A DNA stretch of 64,000 nucleotides from Bacteroidetes bacterium UBA6221 (GTDB lineage: Bacteria > Bacteroidota > Bacteroidia > Chitinophagales > Chitinophagaceae): contig DISB01000018.1 in NCBI GenBank assembly GCA_002421685.1, positions 486,653 to 550,652 on the forward strand. Direction: 5' to 3'. The notes under the pieces were generated by a model, which saw nothing but the letters and a program-made list of their open reading frames with translations, was not told the DNA's origin and searched no databases. The translations under genes were made by a program, and so were the position numbers. Within the stretch, counting starts at the first letter, position 1. Each line of letters opens with the position of its first letter. This document shows, one piece after another, positions 37,857-46,678 of this stretch.

Positions 37857-39362
37857 TTATCCTTTAGCCTGCTCCATCAGCTTTTTACCTTTTTCTATCG
37901 CATCATCGATAGTACCTACCAGGTTGAAGGCTGCTTCAGGATATTCATCCACTTCGCCGTCCATGATCATGTTGAAACCACGGATAGTTTCTTCTATCGG
38001 TACCAGTACGCCCTTCAGACCGGTGAACTGCTCGGCAACGTGGAACGGCTGAGACAGGAAACGCTGCACACGACGGGCGCGGGATACTACCAGTTTATCA
38101 TCTTCACTCAGTTCGTCCATACCCAGGATGGCGATGATGTCCTGCAGCTCTTTATAACGCTGGAGGATACCTTTCACACGGTTGGCACAATTGTAGTGTG
38201 CGTCACCTACTATCTGTGGAGTAAGGATACGTGAAGTAGAATCCAAGGGGTCAACCGCAGGGTAGATACCAAGGTCGGCAATCTTACGGCTCAATACCGT
38301 TGTCGCATCCAGGTGGGCGAATGTGGTAGCCGGGGCGGGGTCGGTCAAGTCATCCGCAGGCACGTAAACCGCCTGTACCGATGTGATTGAACCATTCTTA
38401 GTTGAAGTAATGCGCTCCTGCATCAGACCCATCTCTGTGGCCAGGGTAGGCTGGTAACCCACGGCAGAAGGCATACGTCCCAGCAGGGCCGATACCTCAG
38501 AACCCGCCTGCGTGAAACGGAATATATTATCTACGAAGAACAGGATATCCTTTCCTTTGCCACTGCCGTCGCCATCGCGGAAGTATTCAGCCATGGTAAG
38601 ACCTGACAGGGCCACACGGGCACGTGCCCCGGGAGGCTCGTTCATCTGCCCGAATACGAAGGTAGCCTGCGATTTTTTCAGTTCTTCCATATCCACGGCG
38701 TCCAGGTCCCAACCGCCTTCTTCCATGCTGTGCCTGAACTTGTCGCCATATTTTACGATGCCGGCCTCGATCATCTCACGCATCAGGTCATTACCCTCAC
38801 GTGTACGCTCGCCCACACCGGCAAATACCGATACACCGCTATATGCTTTCGCGATGTTGTTGATAAGCTCCTGTATCAATACTGTTTTACCCACACCGGC
38901 GCCGCCAAACAGACCGATCTTACCACCTTTTGCATAAGGCTCAATCAAGTCAATTACTTTGATACCTGTGAATAATATCTCGGATGCAGTGCTCAGGTCT
39001 TCAAATTTCGGGGGTTTGGCGTGTATAGGGCGGCCATTTGCCTTGTTTGGCTGGGGCAAACCATCTATCGCATCGCCGGTAACGTTGAACAGGCGGCCAT
39101 ATATCTGTTCGCCTACGGGCATAGCTATCGCCTTGCCTGTATCAACCGCTTCCATACCGCGCACCAGGCCCTCAGAGCTGTCCATCGCTACGCAACGCAC
39201 GCTGTCTTCGCCCAGGTGTTGCTGTACTTCCAGCACCAGTGTATCACCATTTTCACGCTTGATTTCCAATGCGTTATAAATATCAGGCAGTTTGTTTTCA
39301 CCGCTGAAATAAACGTCAACTACCGGACCAATGATTTGCTTAATCTTACCAACGTTTGGCAT
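37857..39362 (-). CDS. atpD: F1Fo ATP synthase beta subunit
   Basis: 501 residues. Catalytic subunit. Visible are the N-terminal KIKQIIGPVVDVYF, Walker A GLFGGAGVGKTVLIQ, GVGERTREGNDLMREM, Walker B DILFFVDNIFRFTQAG, SALLGRMPSAVGYQPTL, and the C-terminal DELSEDDKLVVSRARRVQRF. First gene of the atpD-atpC unit. Confidence 0.98.
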   Translation of the reverse strand: MPNVGKIKQIIGPVVDVYFSGENKLPDIYNALEIKRENGDTLVLEVQQHLGEDSVRCVAMDSSEGLVRGMEAVDTGKAIAMPVGEQIYGRLFNVTGDAIDGLPQPNKANGRPIHAKPPKFEDLSTASEILFTGIKVIDLIEPYAKGGKIGLFGGAGVGKTVLIQELINNIAKAYSGVSVFAGVGERTREGNDLMREMIEAGIVKYGDKFRHSMEEGGWDLDAVDMEELKKSQATFVFGQMNEPPGARARVALSGLTMAEYFRDGDGSGKGKDILFFVDNIFRFTQAGSEVSALLGRMPSAVGYQPTLATEMGLMQERITSTKNGSITSVQAVYVPADDLTDPAPATTFAHLDATTVLSRKIADLGIYPAVDPLDSTSRILTPQIVGDAHYNCANRVKGILQRYKELQDIIAILGMDELSEDDKLVVSRARRVQRFLSQPFHVAEQFTGLKGVLVPIEETIRGFNMIMDGEVDEYPEAAFNLVGTIDDAIEKGKKLMEQAKG

Positions 39363-39405
39363 ATCGTTTAATTAATATAAAGAAGAATATTACCGAAAAT
39401 TTGCG

Positions 39406-39438
39406 CAAAGGTAAGGGTATGGGGTTGAAATTCAAAAG
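39406..39438 (-). promoter_or_regulatory. Promoter of atpD-atpC
   Basis: On the minus strand, TTTTG at 39438-39434 and TACCTTTG at 39413-39406 match the Bacteroidota -33 (TTTG) and -7 (TAnnTTTG) elements with a 20-bp spacer, about 44 bp before the atpD start. Confidence 0.7.
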
Positions 39439-39563
39439 TAAAAACTAAAAAGTAAAAAATACCTGATATAAGTTGTGAAACGTACCCCGGAAACCATATG
39501 CAGCCTTTCCCCCATTTTGGATTGAGGCTATCAGTATTTGCAATCTCGTTATTATATAGGTCG

Positions 39564-40943
39564 CTATTCCAGGTTGTCATAGTCTATACCGTTTTCTTTG
39601 AAATACATTTTGCCGAAGGTGGAGGGTTTTACAGGCTTTTCATTGCGCCGCTTGCGGGCGTATTCTTCATCCAGTTCTTTTACTTCTTCGGGGGTGAGGA
39701 TGTGGGGCGGCGGGGCGGATGCGCGGGCTTGTTGTTCCTGCTTGTAGAAGCTGGCGGCGAGGGGGTCGGCCCCTCTATCTCCCCCAGGCCCGCCCGGCCA
39801 TGCCGTTCGGACGGGGGGAGGACAGTGTTGTGTGTTTTGTTCCGGCGCGAGTGGGACCCCTAAATCCCACGGAGGGGGACTTGTAATTTGGATTTCACCG
39901 CCTTGGTGGGACAAGTGTTCCGAAATGATGCCAGTTCCTTCGATTTGGCTTTTTCCCGGCTCGAGGCTGACCCCTAAATCCCCCGGAGGGGGACTTGTAT
40001 GGTGTATGTCTTCCGTGTGATAATGTTCCGTTTTGATGCCGGGTTTTTCTATTTGATTTTTTTCCGGCTCGAGTGCTCCACCCCCGTCAGCAGAGCTGAC
40101 ACCCCCGCCAGCGGGGGACAGTGCACTCCCGATACCGATAACTATCGGGATGTCGGGACAGGTGGCGGGGGACAGTGCAATTTCACCGCCTTGGTGGGGC
40201 AAGTGTTCCGTTTTGATGCCGGGGTTTTGGTTTTGCGCGAGAGCCCCTCTATCTCCCCAAGGTGGAGGACAGTGTTGTGTGGTATTTTGTTCCGAAATGA
40301 TGCCAGGTTCTTCGATTTGGATTTTTTCCGGCGCGAGTGTTCCACCCCCGTCAGCAGAGCTGACACCCCCGCCTGCGGAGGACAGGTGATTTTGATTTTT
40401 TCTGCGGCGGGGGAGCATGTAGATGCCGGGGGGCAGGTTGGGGTCTGGGGGGAGGTGGGGCTGGTCGCAGGGGCGGCCATCTATGTAGATGTTGAACTGC
40501 GAGAAGAAGGGGTCGTTGTAGTTGCGCATGCGGTTGCAGGCGTCCTCCATTTTTGCATCTGTTTGTATGGCCTGCATGATGTCTCGTGGGCGTGGGTCTT
40601 CAAACAGCATGATATACCTGCCGCCGTCTTTTACAAAGCGCCCTACTTTCATCTGGCAGGTGGCTATCTGGGCCAGTATCTCACGCCGTTTCATCATACT
40701 GAGCAGGGGTGTTTTCTGCCGCTCTATATGCTCGCGGTAGGCCTCGGCATAGGTGCGCTGGCGCATGTAGGCGGTTGCTTCTTCTAACTCAGCCGCTACT
40801 TCGGGGTGATGACGCAGGATGCGCTCGGCAGATTTCCGGGCTGTTTCGTCGTTGGTACATTTGGGGTAGGCTGCACGGTAGGCTTGTACTTTGTCGCCGT
40901 ACTTGATCATCTTGATGATAAAGACCTGGTGTTGGGGTTTCAT
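39564..40943 (-). CDS. Terminase-small-subunit-like protein expanded by repeats
   Basis: 459 residues. The N-terminal ~150 residues (HQVFIIKMIKYGDKVQAYRAAYP, RKSAERILRHHPEVAAELEEA) look like a phage terminase small subunit: an HTH followed by helices. The rest is low-complexity and made of translated GC-rich intergenic-type repeats (LPHQGGEI, SPPPWGDRGA, PEKIQIEEPGI, GVSSADGGGT), ending in a conserved-looking tail (LTPEEVKELDEEYARKRRNEKPVKPSTFGKMYFKENGIDY). No other phage gene is nearby, so this may be a domesticated relic. The reading frame is kept through all repeats. Confidence 0.65.
   Translation of the reverse strand: MKPQHQVFIIKMIKYGDKVQAYRAAYPKCTNDETARKSAERILRHHPEVAAELEEATAYMRQRTYAEAYREHIERQKTPLLSMMKRREILAQIATCQMKVGRFVKDGGRYIMLFEDPRPRDIMQAIQTDAKMEDACNRMRNYNDPFFSQFNIYIDGRPCDQPHLPPDPNLPPGIYMLPRRRKNQNHLSSAGGGVSSADGGGTLAPEKIQIEEPGIISEQNTTQHCPPPWGDRGALAQNQNPGIKTEHLPHQGGEIALSPATCPDIPIVIGIGSALSPAGGGVSSADGGGALEPEKNQIEKPGIKTEHYHTEDIHHTSPPPGDLGVSLEPGKSQIEGTGIISEHLSHQGGEIQITSPPPWDLGVPLAPEQNTQHCPPPVRTAWPGGPGGDRGADPLAASFYKQEQQARASAPPPHILTPEEVKELDEEYARKRRNEKPVKPSTFGKMYFKENGIDYDNLE
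39764..40400. repeat. Tandem array of GC-rich repeats inside a coding frame
   Basis: Five imperfect units begin TGTTCCG at about 39838, 39916, 40024, 40204 and 40288. Each continues GATGCC, a T-rich stretch and CCGGC(T/G)CGAG, and is separated by palindrome-like inserts: CCCCTAAATCCC...GGAGGGGGA, or GTCAGC-AGA-GCTGAC flanked by CACCCCCG. The inserts resemble intergenic repeats found elsewhere in such genomes. Unit lengths differ (about 80-180 bp), so it is not a CRISPR. Confidence 0.8.
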
Positions 40944-41201
40944 GGTTATTTATGATTTTAGATTTGTGATTGATGACTATTTAGGATTTGTGATTTAGGA
41001 TTTATGATTTTTGATTGTCTGAATCAGGATTGGCGGGATTTGAGGATTAACAGGATATGACATATTCAATAGTAGGTTCAGTCCTTTTTTACTACAGCAA
41101 AAATACGTATATTATACCAAATTTACAAATTTATTTGATATTTGATTGGTCGGTCCAACAAGTCCTTAGTTGCAAACTAAGGACAGCAGGGGGAATGATA
41201 T
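40944..41201. other. AT-rich intergenic region with simple repeats and the left direct repeat
   Basis: The first part (40950-41030) holds low-complexity copies of GATTTGTGATT and GATTTATGATTT, then GAATCAGGATTGGCGGGAT, a style of dispersed repeat. The last ~100 bp is the left copy of the long direct repeat listed separately. No ORF. Confidence 0.6.
41099..41196. repeat. Long direct repeat, left copy (flanks the nSTAND gene)
   Basis: About 97 bp, matching 43649-43746. The right ~60 bp is nearly identical (TTTGATTGGT, CGGTCCAACAA, then a palindrome with arms GTCCTTAGTT and AACTAAGGAC around GCA, then AGCAGGGG); the AT-rich left part is more diverged. It ends 5 bp before the stop of the nSTAND gene. 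Confidence 0.85.
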
Positions 41202-43520
41202 TTAGGAAAACAAATCGTCGATAACATTTGACTCTTCGACATCTATATGATGTGGGCGATTACGATCATCTTTTTCCCATTTTGGGTTTTCCCTTGATTT
41301 GTTTTCTAATATTAACTCCTCTAATTCAGAACTATCAAAATAGTTCTTTTCAGAATAATCATTATCATCAAGACTGTAGGTGTGTAACCAATCTTTTCTA
41401 TTACTACTTAGCTCACTTTTCATATCCTCGTAATCATCACTGTTATAAATACTAGACTTCAATTCATATACCCAATCTTTTGTCAACTCATTAACTCGTT
41501 GTACAATTGTCTCACGCAAACCTTCTCCTTCATCGCTATATTTGATAAAGTATTCAAAATCTAAATCCCACTGTTTAAATAAATCTTTAATAAAATCAAA
41601 ATCATCTTCATCATTAGCCTTATATGATAATGTCTCTATTATTTCATCCCAATTGCTATGGACCCAGTTATAAATTAATCCATCGTATCTTTCAACTCCA
41701 ATTATTATCTTAAAATGACGTTCGGATATTGTTGATAATTCATAAGGAGAAAGAGATAAGACTTTAGTATGAACGAATGAATCTACATTAATTCCTACCT
41801 CAACAATTGTAGGTATTCTAACTAACAACGCGCTTAATCTTAGTAATAAATACTTATCATTACATTTCTCAACAGTTTTCAAAGTACTTGTATCTAATTG
41901 TAACAAATGATTAATGAACCTATTGCATTCATATACCCAATCACCTTTAATCCTGTGAAAATCGTAAAGGTTACTATTTATGACTTCAAGTTGTTCAATG
42001 AAAGTGCATCCTTTTATTAGCTTCCATTTTTCTTCGTCATTTGATAAAAAGTAACCAATTAAGAAATCTCGTATTGATGGATTTGAAAAGGAAATAGCAG
42101 TAGTATTAGTATCTACTACTCTCACTTGTTTGATGATACCATCTAGCAATTTTCTACTTGCAGATTTGAATGGACTCAAATCAGGAACATGTCTATAATT
42201 AGTCATTTCATAATATAGAAAATCATTAAATATTTCTTGTATAGTATCAGCGTCATTCTTAGAAGCCGTAAAAATTGAATGCAATAAAAGTCTATCTTCA
42301 GTAGTCAATTGTTCCTTATAGGCGTAGGACCATATCTGCTCTGGATTGTTTAAATTACTCAGAATAAAATCTATATATTTTTGTGGTTTAATATCTGATA
42401 GGTTGTCTTTATCTGTAAAAAATTCAACTAACCTTGGATTGTAGTTGGGATGCTTAATAATTTTCCAGTAGTTTTTATCACTTCGTACAATATCTAGATA
42501 ATCTAACGCTAAACTACTATGATACAAATGATTATAAAGAATTCTTGCTTTTTCAAGTTGCGAATATTCTCCTAAATGTATTTCTTTCCGAGCTAAATCA
42601 ATTTTGGTCCGATTCAGTTTCTCGTATCTTGTTAAAGCATTTAATAACACAGTAGTACGAGTTGTTAGTATTAGAACTTTATTAGGCGATCTCTTTACGC
42701 GTTCAAGAAAATTAACAAAACGACTCTCTGTTGTTTTAGGGTTAATTATTTCGAAATAGTTTGAACCTAAAAAATCATCAAAATAGAAGAGTTGCTTTTT
42801 AGTAGGATCTACACTAAATATATTTTCTGCATCTTTTATATCATCATCAATATATATTAACTCAAAACCTTTAGCTAGTAAATCATATGTAATCAAGTTT
42901 GCTAAAGTTGTTTTACCAACTCCAGGCTGTCCCGTAATTAGGATGTAGTTATTCTGTCTAAGAATATCGTATGCATCGCTAAATCGGTCAATATTAACAT
43001 ATAAACTTATTCGGCGTTTTATCTCAGCCTCAAAAAAAATCGACTTGCCTTTTGCAGCATTATATAACACCGCTTCGAGTACAGCAGTACTAGATAGCCA
43101 TAGTTTAAACCAACTCTTTTCTATTTCAGGATTCTCCGACAAAAAAGCATTCATGTCTTCATTCCCAATTACATCATTTGCTGATAATAAATACGGAGAG
43201 AAAATATCTACAATTTCATCTTTGTTTTTTGCACTCAAATTTACAGAGGTAACTACGATATATCTTTTCGGGTTTAATTTAACAACGTTAGGGACTTCTT
43301 TTTTTAGAGCTCTTTTTAATTGTGTATATCCAGACTTAGCATAATGCTTGGCTTGCGCAACAATATAGTTTTTGTTGTTTGTACTTGAATATCTCAAATC
43401 AATACCAGAATCTTTACCAGATTTGAAGTCTTGGAAGTTGATATTGAGTTTTACATTCAATAAATCCCTACTTAACTGTTCAAACTCCTTGTCATTTAAT
43501 GTTGAGAAATCGTACCCCAT
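41202..43520 (-). CDS. Mrr-like nuclease fused to an nSTAND3-type NTPase, probable defence gene
   Basis: 772 residues, clearly AT-richer than its neighbours. Residues 1-130 form a Mrr/restriction-endonuclease-like domain with SGKDSGIDLRY (Asp 41) and VAQAKHY (Gln 56, Lys 58), the (D)...QxK catalytic pattern. A P-loop NTPase follows: Walker A GQPGVGKTT (197-205) and LFYFDDFLG (244-252), the latter typical of nSTAND3. Then come sensor-like ILTTRTT and a winged-helix/helical C-terminal region of about 450 residues that could sense the trigger. STAND NTPases with nuclease effectors are known anti-phage proteins. The gene lies alone between direct repeats, a sign of transfer. Confidence 0.85.
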   Translation of the reverse strand: MGYDFSTLNDKEFEQLSRDLLNVKLNINFQDFKSGKDSGIDLRYSSTNNKNYIVAQAKHYAKSGYTQLKRALKKEVPNVVKLNPKRYIVVTSVNLSAKNKDEIVDIFSPYLLSANDVIGNEDMNAFLSENPEIEKSWFKLWLSSTAVLEAVLYNAAKGKSIFFEAEIKRRISLYVNIDRFSDAYDILRQNNYILITGQPGVGKTTLANLITYDLLAKGFELIYIDDDIKDAENIFSVDPTKKQLFYFDDFLGSNYFEIINPKTTESRFVNFLERVKRSPNKVLILTTRTTVLLNALTRYEKLNRTKIDLARKEIHLGEYSQLEKARILYNHLYHSSLALDYLDIVRSDKNYWKIIKHPNYNPRLVEFFTDKDNLSDIKPQKYIDFILSNLNNPEQIWSYAYKEQLTTEDRLLLHSIFTASKNDADTIQEIFNDFLYYEMTNYRHVPDLSPFKSASRKLLDGIIKQVRVVDTNTTAISFSNPSIRDFLIGYFLSNDEEKWKLIKGCTFIEQLEVINSNLYDFHRIKGDWVYECNRFINHLLQLDTSTLKTVEKCNDKYLLLRLSALLVRIPTIVEVGINVDSFVHTKVLSLSPYELSTISERHFKIIIGVERYDGLIYNWVHSNWDEIIETLSYKANDEDDFDFIKDLFKQWDLDFEYFIKYSDEGEGLRETIVQRVNELTKDWVYELKSSIYNSDDYEDMKSELSSNRKDWLHTYSLDDNDYSEKNYFDSSELEELILENKSRENPKWEKDDRNRPHHIDVEESNVIDDLFS

Positions 43521-43808
43521 TTGAAACTACATTATTTAATAAATTTAACGTTTCTAAGTAGAGTAAGCAATAATACTCCTATCCAGCAAGGATTTACAAT
43601 CCCGCAGTAGCGGGACTATAATAGCCCCGTATGAATGTGATTTACAACAAATTTACGTTTATTATATCATTTTTGTAAATTTAATTTATATTTGATTGGT
43701 GCGGTCCAACAAATCCTTAGTTGCAAACTAAGGACAGCAGGGGAATCTTTATGTATGACATTGCTGAATTGAAATTCGTTTGGCACAATTGTTGCCATCG
43801 CTAATGGC
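43521..43808. other. Intergenic region with a small hairpin and the right direct repeat
   Basis: It contains TCCCGC-AGTA-GCGGGA (about 43602-43617), followed by ATAATAGCCCCGTATG, which looks like another repeat unit. The right copy of the long direct repeat follows. The promoter of the nSTAND gene (minus) must be here; no perfect TAnnTTTG is seen. Confidence 0.55.
43649..43746. repeat. Long direct repeat, right copy
   Basis: Partner of 41099-41196, in the same orientation at an offset of about 2550 bp. It contains the same palindrome (arms GTCCTTAGTT, with A for the first G, and AACTAAGGAC around GCA) and the same AGCAGGGGAAT tail. The two copies bracket the nSTAND gene with about 130 bp on its start side. 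Confidence 0.85.
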
Positions 43809-44429
43809 ATGACCAAATACCTTATTGCGCTGATTATTGCCCTTTCTTCGCACAATAGTGCTTTAGCACAAAAATTCCAATGGCACATGGGTGGTGGCTT
43901 GTTGACGGGGAAATACTACAGCCCGGATATAACCGGCAAATCTATTTCTGTTGGTGGTGTAACATATGTTAAAGCTGTTGTGGATTTCAGACATGTACAG
44001 CTGGGTTTAGGAATGGAACTTTTGATGCCCGGTGAGGTTACCCTAAGGGCATATTATGACCCTGACCATTTTGGGGAAACTACACCGGAAGCGGCAGGTG
44101 TCGTGCAAATGCTGTCACTTAACGGGAAAATACACTTCGGTGAACGCTACTTTTACGGGGGAGGCAGTACAGGCATGAGTATAGCTCCGGGAATTCCATT
44201 TGTTATGCGCAACGGCGACTACTTCAGGATGGTAAATGGCCTGCAATTGGGTTATGTATTCAAGTGGGGTAAACGATTGCAACTAGATATTTCGGGAGGC
44301 TGGCGTGTACAGCAAATTGAAAATTTGAATGTAACGGATTGTTCCTCCTGTCCATCTCTATACTTTTCACCCATTACTGCCCATTACCTAGTAACCACTG
44401 TTGGCATGAGGATGAACCATAAGGATTAA
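43809..44429 (+). CDS. Outer-membrane beta-barrel protein (paralogue of 30395-31162)
   Basis: 206 residues. The signal peptide is KYLIALIIALSSHNSALAQ. Barrel-type strands: FQWHMGGGLLTGKYY, FRHVQLGLGMELLMPGEV, GYVFKWGKRLQLDISGGWRV and a C-terminal HYLVTTVGMRMNH. It resembles the barrel at 30395-31162 in the middle strands and the LDI..GWR motif. Role unknown. Confidence 0.7.
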   Translation: MTKYLIALIIALSSHNSALAQKFQWHMGGGLLTGKYYSPDITGKSISVGGVTYVKAVVDFRHVQLGLGMELLMPGEVTLRAYYDPDHFGETTPEAAGVVQMLSLNGKIHFGERYFYGGGSTGMSIAPGIPFVMRNGDYFRMVNGLQLGYVFKWGKRLQLDISGGWRVQQIENLNVTDCSSCPSLYFSPITAHYLVTTVGMRMNHKD

Positions 44430-44510
44430 AGTCTATTGATACCCATTCATGGTGTTCGATATGGCATCTTGAATAAGTGGGCATAGAGCCGTTATGCAAA
44501 TGGATGTTAA

Positions 44511-44771
44511 TCACTCAAACCCGTCACTAAAAAATTCTTCGGGAGTCATATCGAAAGCACGTATAATTTTCAGCAGGCTGGAATACTGCATGTCTGCGGC
44601 ACCTCGTTCATAACGTCCGTATTGCACGCGGTCAATACCGTTTTCGTAAGCAAAAATTTCATGGTTGGTGTAGCCGTTCTTTATCCGCAGGCTTTTTATG
44701 CGTGCGCCTAATTTTTTCAGGTCCGCTGCCAGGTCTTGTTTCTTCGATTTTGCCGGTTTCTTCTCTTTCAT
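44511..44771 (-). CDS. XRE-family HTH regulator
   Basis: 86 residues. A Lys-rich N terminus is followed by the HTH: LGARIKSLRIKNGYTNHEIFAYENGIDRVQYGRYERGAADMQYSSLLKIIRAF, and the protein ends in TPEEFFSDGFE. It is a single-domain DNA-binding protein. It is divergent from a small ORF at 44886, with a 114-bp gap that could hold a shared operator. Confidence 0.88.
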   Translation of the reverse strand: MKEKKPAKSKKQDLAADLKKLGARIKSLRIKNGYTNHEIFAYENGIDRVQYGRYERGAADMQYSSLLKIIRAFDMTPEEFFSDGFE

Positions 44772-44885
44772 AAACTATACGAAAAGTATAGCCGATATTA
44801 TTACTAACCCACTGCCAATTTTAAACGGCTAATTGAATACAGCTTATTAGCTGTAATTTTCTTATCTTTACCCAAAACAAATACC

Positions 44886-45077
44886 ATGAGCAATCGCCAT
44901 TTTGAGGGTTTTGCCCACCCGGCAGATGAACTGTCGGCCTATATCTTTTCGATAGATACTTTTATCATCAGCCTGAAGAACGAGGAAATAGTACGCTTCG
45001 TTACCGATGCGCCGGAGGACTTTCAGCAGTGGCTGGACGACAATGGCGTACGAAACGTGAACCCCGCCGACGGGTAA
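44886..45077 (+). CDS. Small unrecognised protein divergent from the XRE gene
   Basis: 63 residues: opens MSNRHFEGFAHPADELSAY and ends WLDDNGVRNVNPADG. TATCTTTA about 20 bp upstream resembles a -7 element. In the same frame after the stop lies a second tiny ORF (45108-45164, MVYNYYFPQAEEKGKKKK), so the present stop may have shortened a longer gene. Function unknown. Confidence 0.55.
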   Translation: MSNRHFEGFAHPADELSAYIFSIDTFIISLKNEEIVRFVTDAPEDFQQWLDDNGVRNVNPADG

Positions 45078-45204
45078 GCCTGGCGGGGCAAGTGAACGGT
45101 GGGGAAGATGGTGTATAACTATTACTTTCCGCAAGCGGAGGAAAAAGGTAAAAAGAAGAAGTAAAAATCAATTGCTTGGCCACGTAGATAGTGGAGGATA
45201 AATG

Positions 45205-45375
45205 GGCGGAAACAGGCGTTGCAAACGCCTGGCCGTAACATCCTCGCCTTGATTGATTACGAAGTCAACTGTAAGGCTGCTGCAAGCGAGGACGAGTGGG
45301 GAATCATACCCTGTGTTGCTTATCCTCCGCGAGCTTGTTGGTGAAGAACACCAACAAGGACAAAAAAGTCAGACA
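45205..45375. repeat. GTTGCAAAC-core hairpin repeat, copy A, with a second hairpin
   Basis: The palindrome CAGGCGTT-GCA-AACGCCTG is followed by GGCC, a CATCCTCG...CGAGGACGAGTGGG stem and GGAATCATA. Further on, CTTGTTGGTG (45343-45352) and CACCAACAAG form a 10-bp hairpin around AAGAA. The core and the GGACGAGTGGG tail recur at 46830-46895, and the core recurs in the long direct repeats. Confidence 0.7.
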
Positions 45376-45430
45376 AGATTATGACAGTTCGACATTTATT
45401 ATTTATGTAACTTGTGATAAATGAATCCTT

Positions 45431-46678
45431 ATGTATTACCCTATATATCTCAGGAGTTTTTATCTGGCTATTTTTTTACTGCTGCCATTTATTTGTTATC
45501 CGCAAAAGTGGAGAGTAACAGAGAGTTTACAAGAGATAAATAGCCCTGGTGGTTACGTGACAAACATGATTCACTTATTTACATACCATTCAACAAGTAG
45601 CAGAGGGAGCAACTACAGTAACGACACTATTAATTATGATATGGTAGATATTCCTGATTCCCCTTATCCTCCTGGCAAAGGGTATAAAACATATAACTCT
45701 GATAACAAATTACTCTCAGAGACATATTTTGAACTAAATCCCAGCAATGAATGGCGAGGCAGGCAAGCTGATAGCTTCTTCTATTCAAATGGGAAACTCA
45801 TACGACATGACGAATATCATAGAATGAGCCTTGGAAGTATTGATAGCCTGGCTTTGGCTTATGAATATGACTATGGATATGATGCCAACGGTCTTTTGAG
45901 GGTAATGACCAGAACCGGATATAGCGGCAAGTTAAGGCCACAACCTAATGCAAGAAGGAACTATTATAGTTACGATAGTGCAGGCCGGCTTCAAGAGGAT
46001 AGTATCGTCGTTGTTCGGAACGGAGTTTGGACAGAACTTGAAATGTATAGAATGGACTATGATTCAAATGGAAATATCCTTTATAAGGAGAAATACATCT
46101 GGGATAGTACCCATAATAAAAAGCTTGCCAACCGGACAAATCATTATTATTTTCAGAATGGCTTGCTTGCCAGGGACAGTATGACGGTATTTTATGACAC
46201 GGGGAGCCACTCAGTGCAATTGGCATCATATGCATATAATGCAGCAGGGCAGCGTATTGCTGACACAGGTACCTATATCTACCCCCAATTTAACCGTACA
46301 CTAACTATATATAAATATACCAGCTTTGGTCATTACAGTGTTGTTGAGGAAGGTAGCGTGGATGACAGCGGAAATGTGTATTTCGGTGTCAGAACAACAT
46401 ATACTTACGGGCACTACTGGCCAGTGAATACACCTAATACAGAGAAGGAGGGACGTGATTTGACAATATATCCCAATCCCGCATACAATAAGTTATTTAT
46501 CAAAAACAGTGGACATATTGAAAGCGGTGGCATTTACAATGGAAACGGTCAGTTGATGATTGTCATCCAGCCAGGCATGCGGGAAATTGATATAATAAAG
46601 CTGCCACCGGGTAATTACTTTCTACAGTTGACAATTGACGGCAAAACGATTACAGAGCATTTTTCCGTGATAAAATAA
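45431..46678 (+). CDS. Secreted protein with T9SS type A sorting domain
   Basis: 415 residues. Signal peptide YLAIFLLLPFICYPQ. The middle has RHS/YD-like tyrosine-rich repeats: YSYDSAGRLQEDS, MDYDSNGNILYKEKY, YAYNAAGQRIADTGTY. The C-terminal sorting domain is LTIYPNPAYNKLFIKNSG...LPPGNYFLQLTIDGKTITEHFSV. It is exported by the T9SS; function unknown. ATG 45431 is used because it opens the signal peptide; ATG 45421 is in another frame. Confidence 0.85.
   Translation: MYYPIYLRSFYLAIFLLLPFICYPQKWRVTESLQEINSPGGYVTNMIHLFTYHSTSSRGSNYSNDTINYDMVDIPDSPYPPGKGYKTYNSDNKLLSETYFELNPSNEWRGRQADSFFYSNGKLIRHDEYHRMSLGSIDSLALAYEYDYGYDANGLLRVMTRTGYSGKLRPQPNARRNYYSYDSAGRLQEDSIVVVRNGVWTELEMYRMDYDSNGNILYKEKYIWDSTHNKKLANRTNHYYFQNGLLARDSMTVFYDTGSHSVQLASYAYNAAGQRIADTGTYIYPQFNRTLTIYKYTSFGHYSVVEEGSVDDSGNVYFGVRTTYTYGHYWPVNTPNTEKEGRDLTIYPNPAYNKLFIKNSGHIESGGIYNGNGQLMIVIQPGMREIDIIKLPPGNYFLQLTIDGKTITEHFSVIK

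Noticed and set aside
39764..40400. CRISPR-like array
   Set aside because: The units vary in length and sequence, spacers are not unique, there are no cas genes, and the units are translated.
39999..40787. Plus-strand ORF of 262 residues over the repeat array
   Set aside because: It is the antisense of the terminase-like gene and consists mostly of translated repeat sequence; no start context or neighbours support it.
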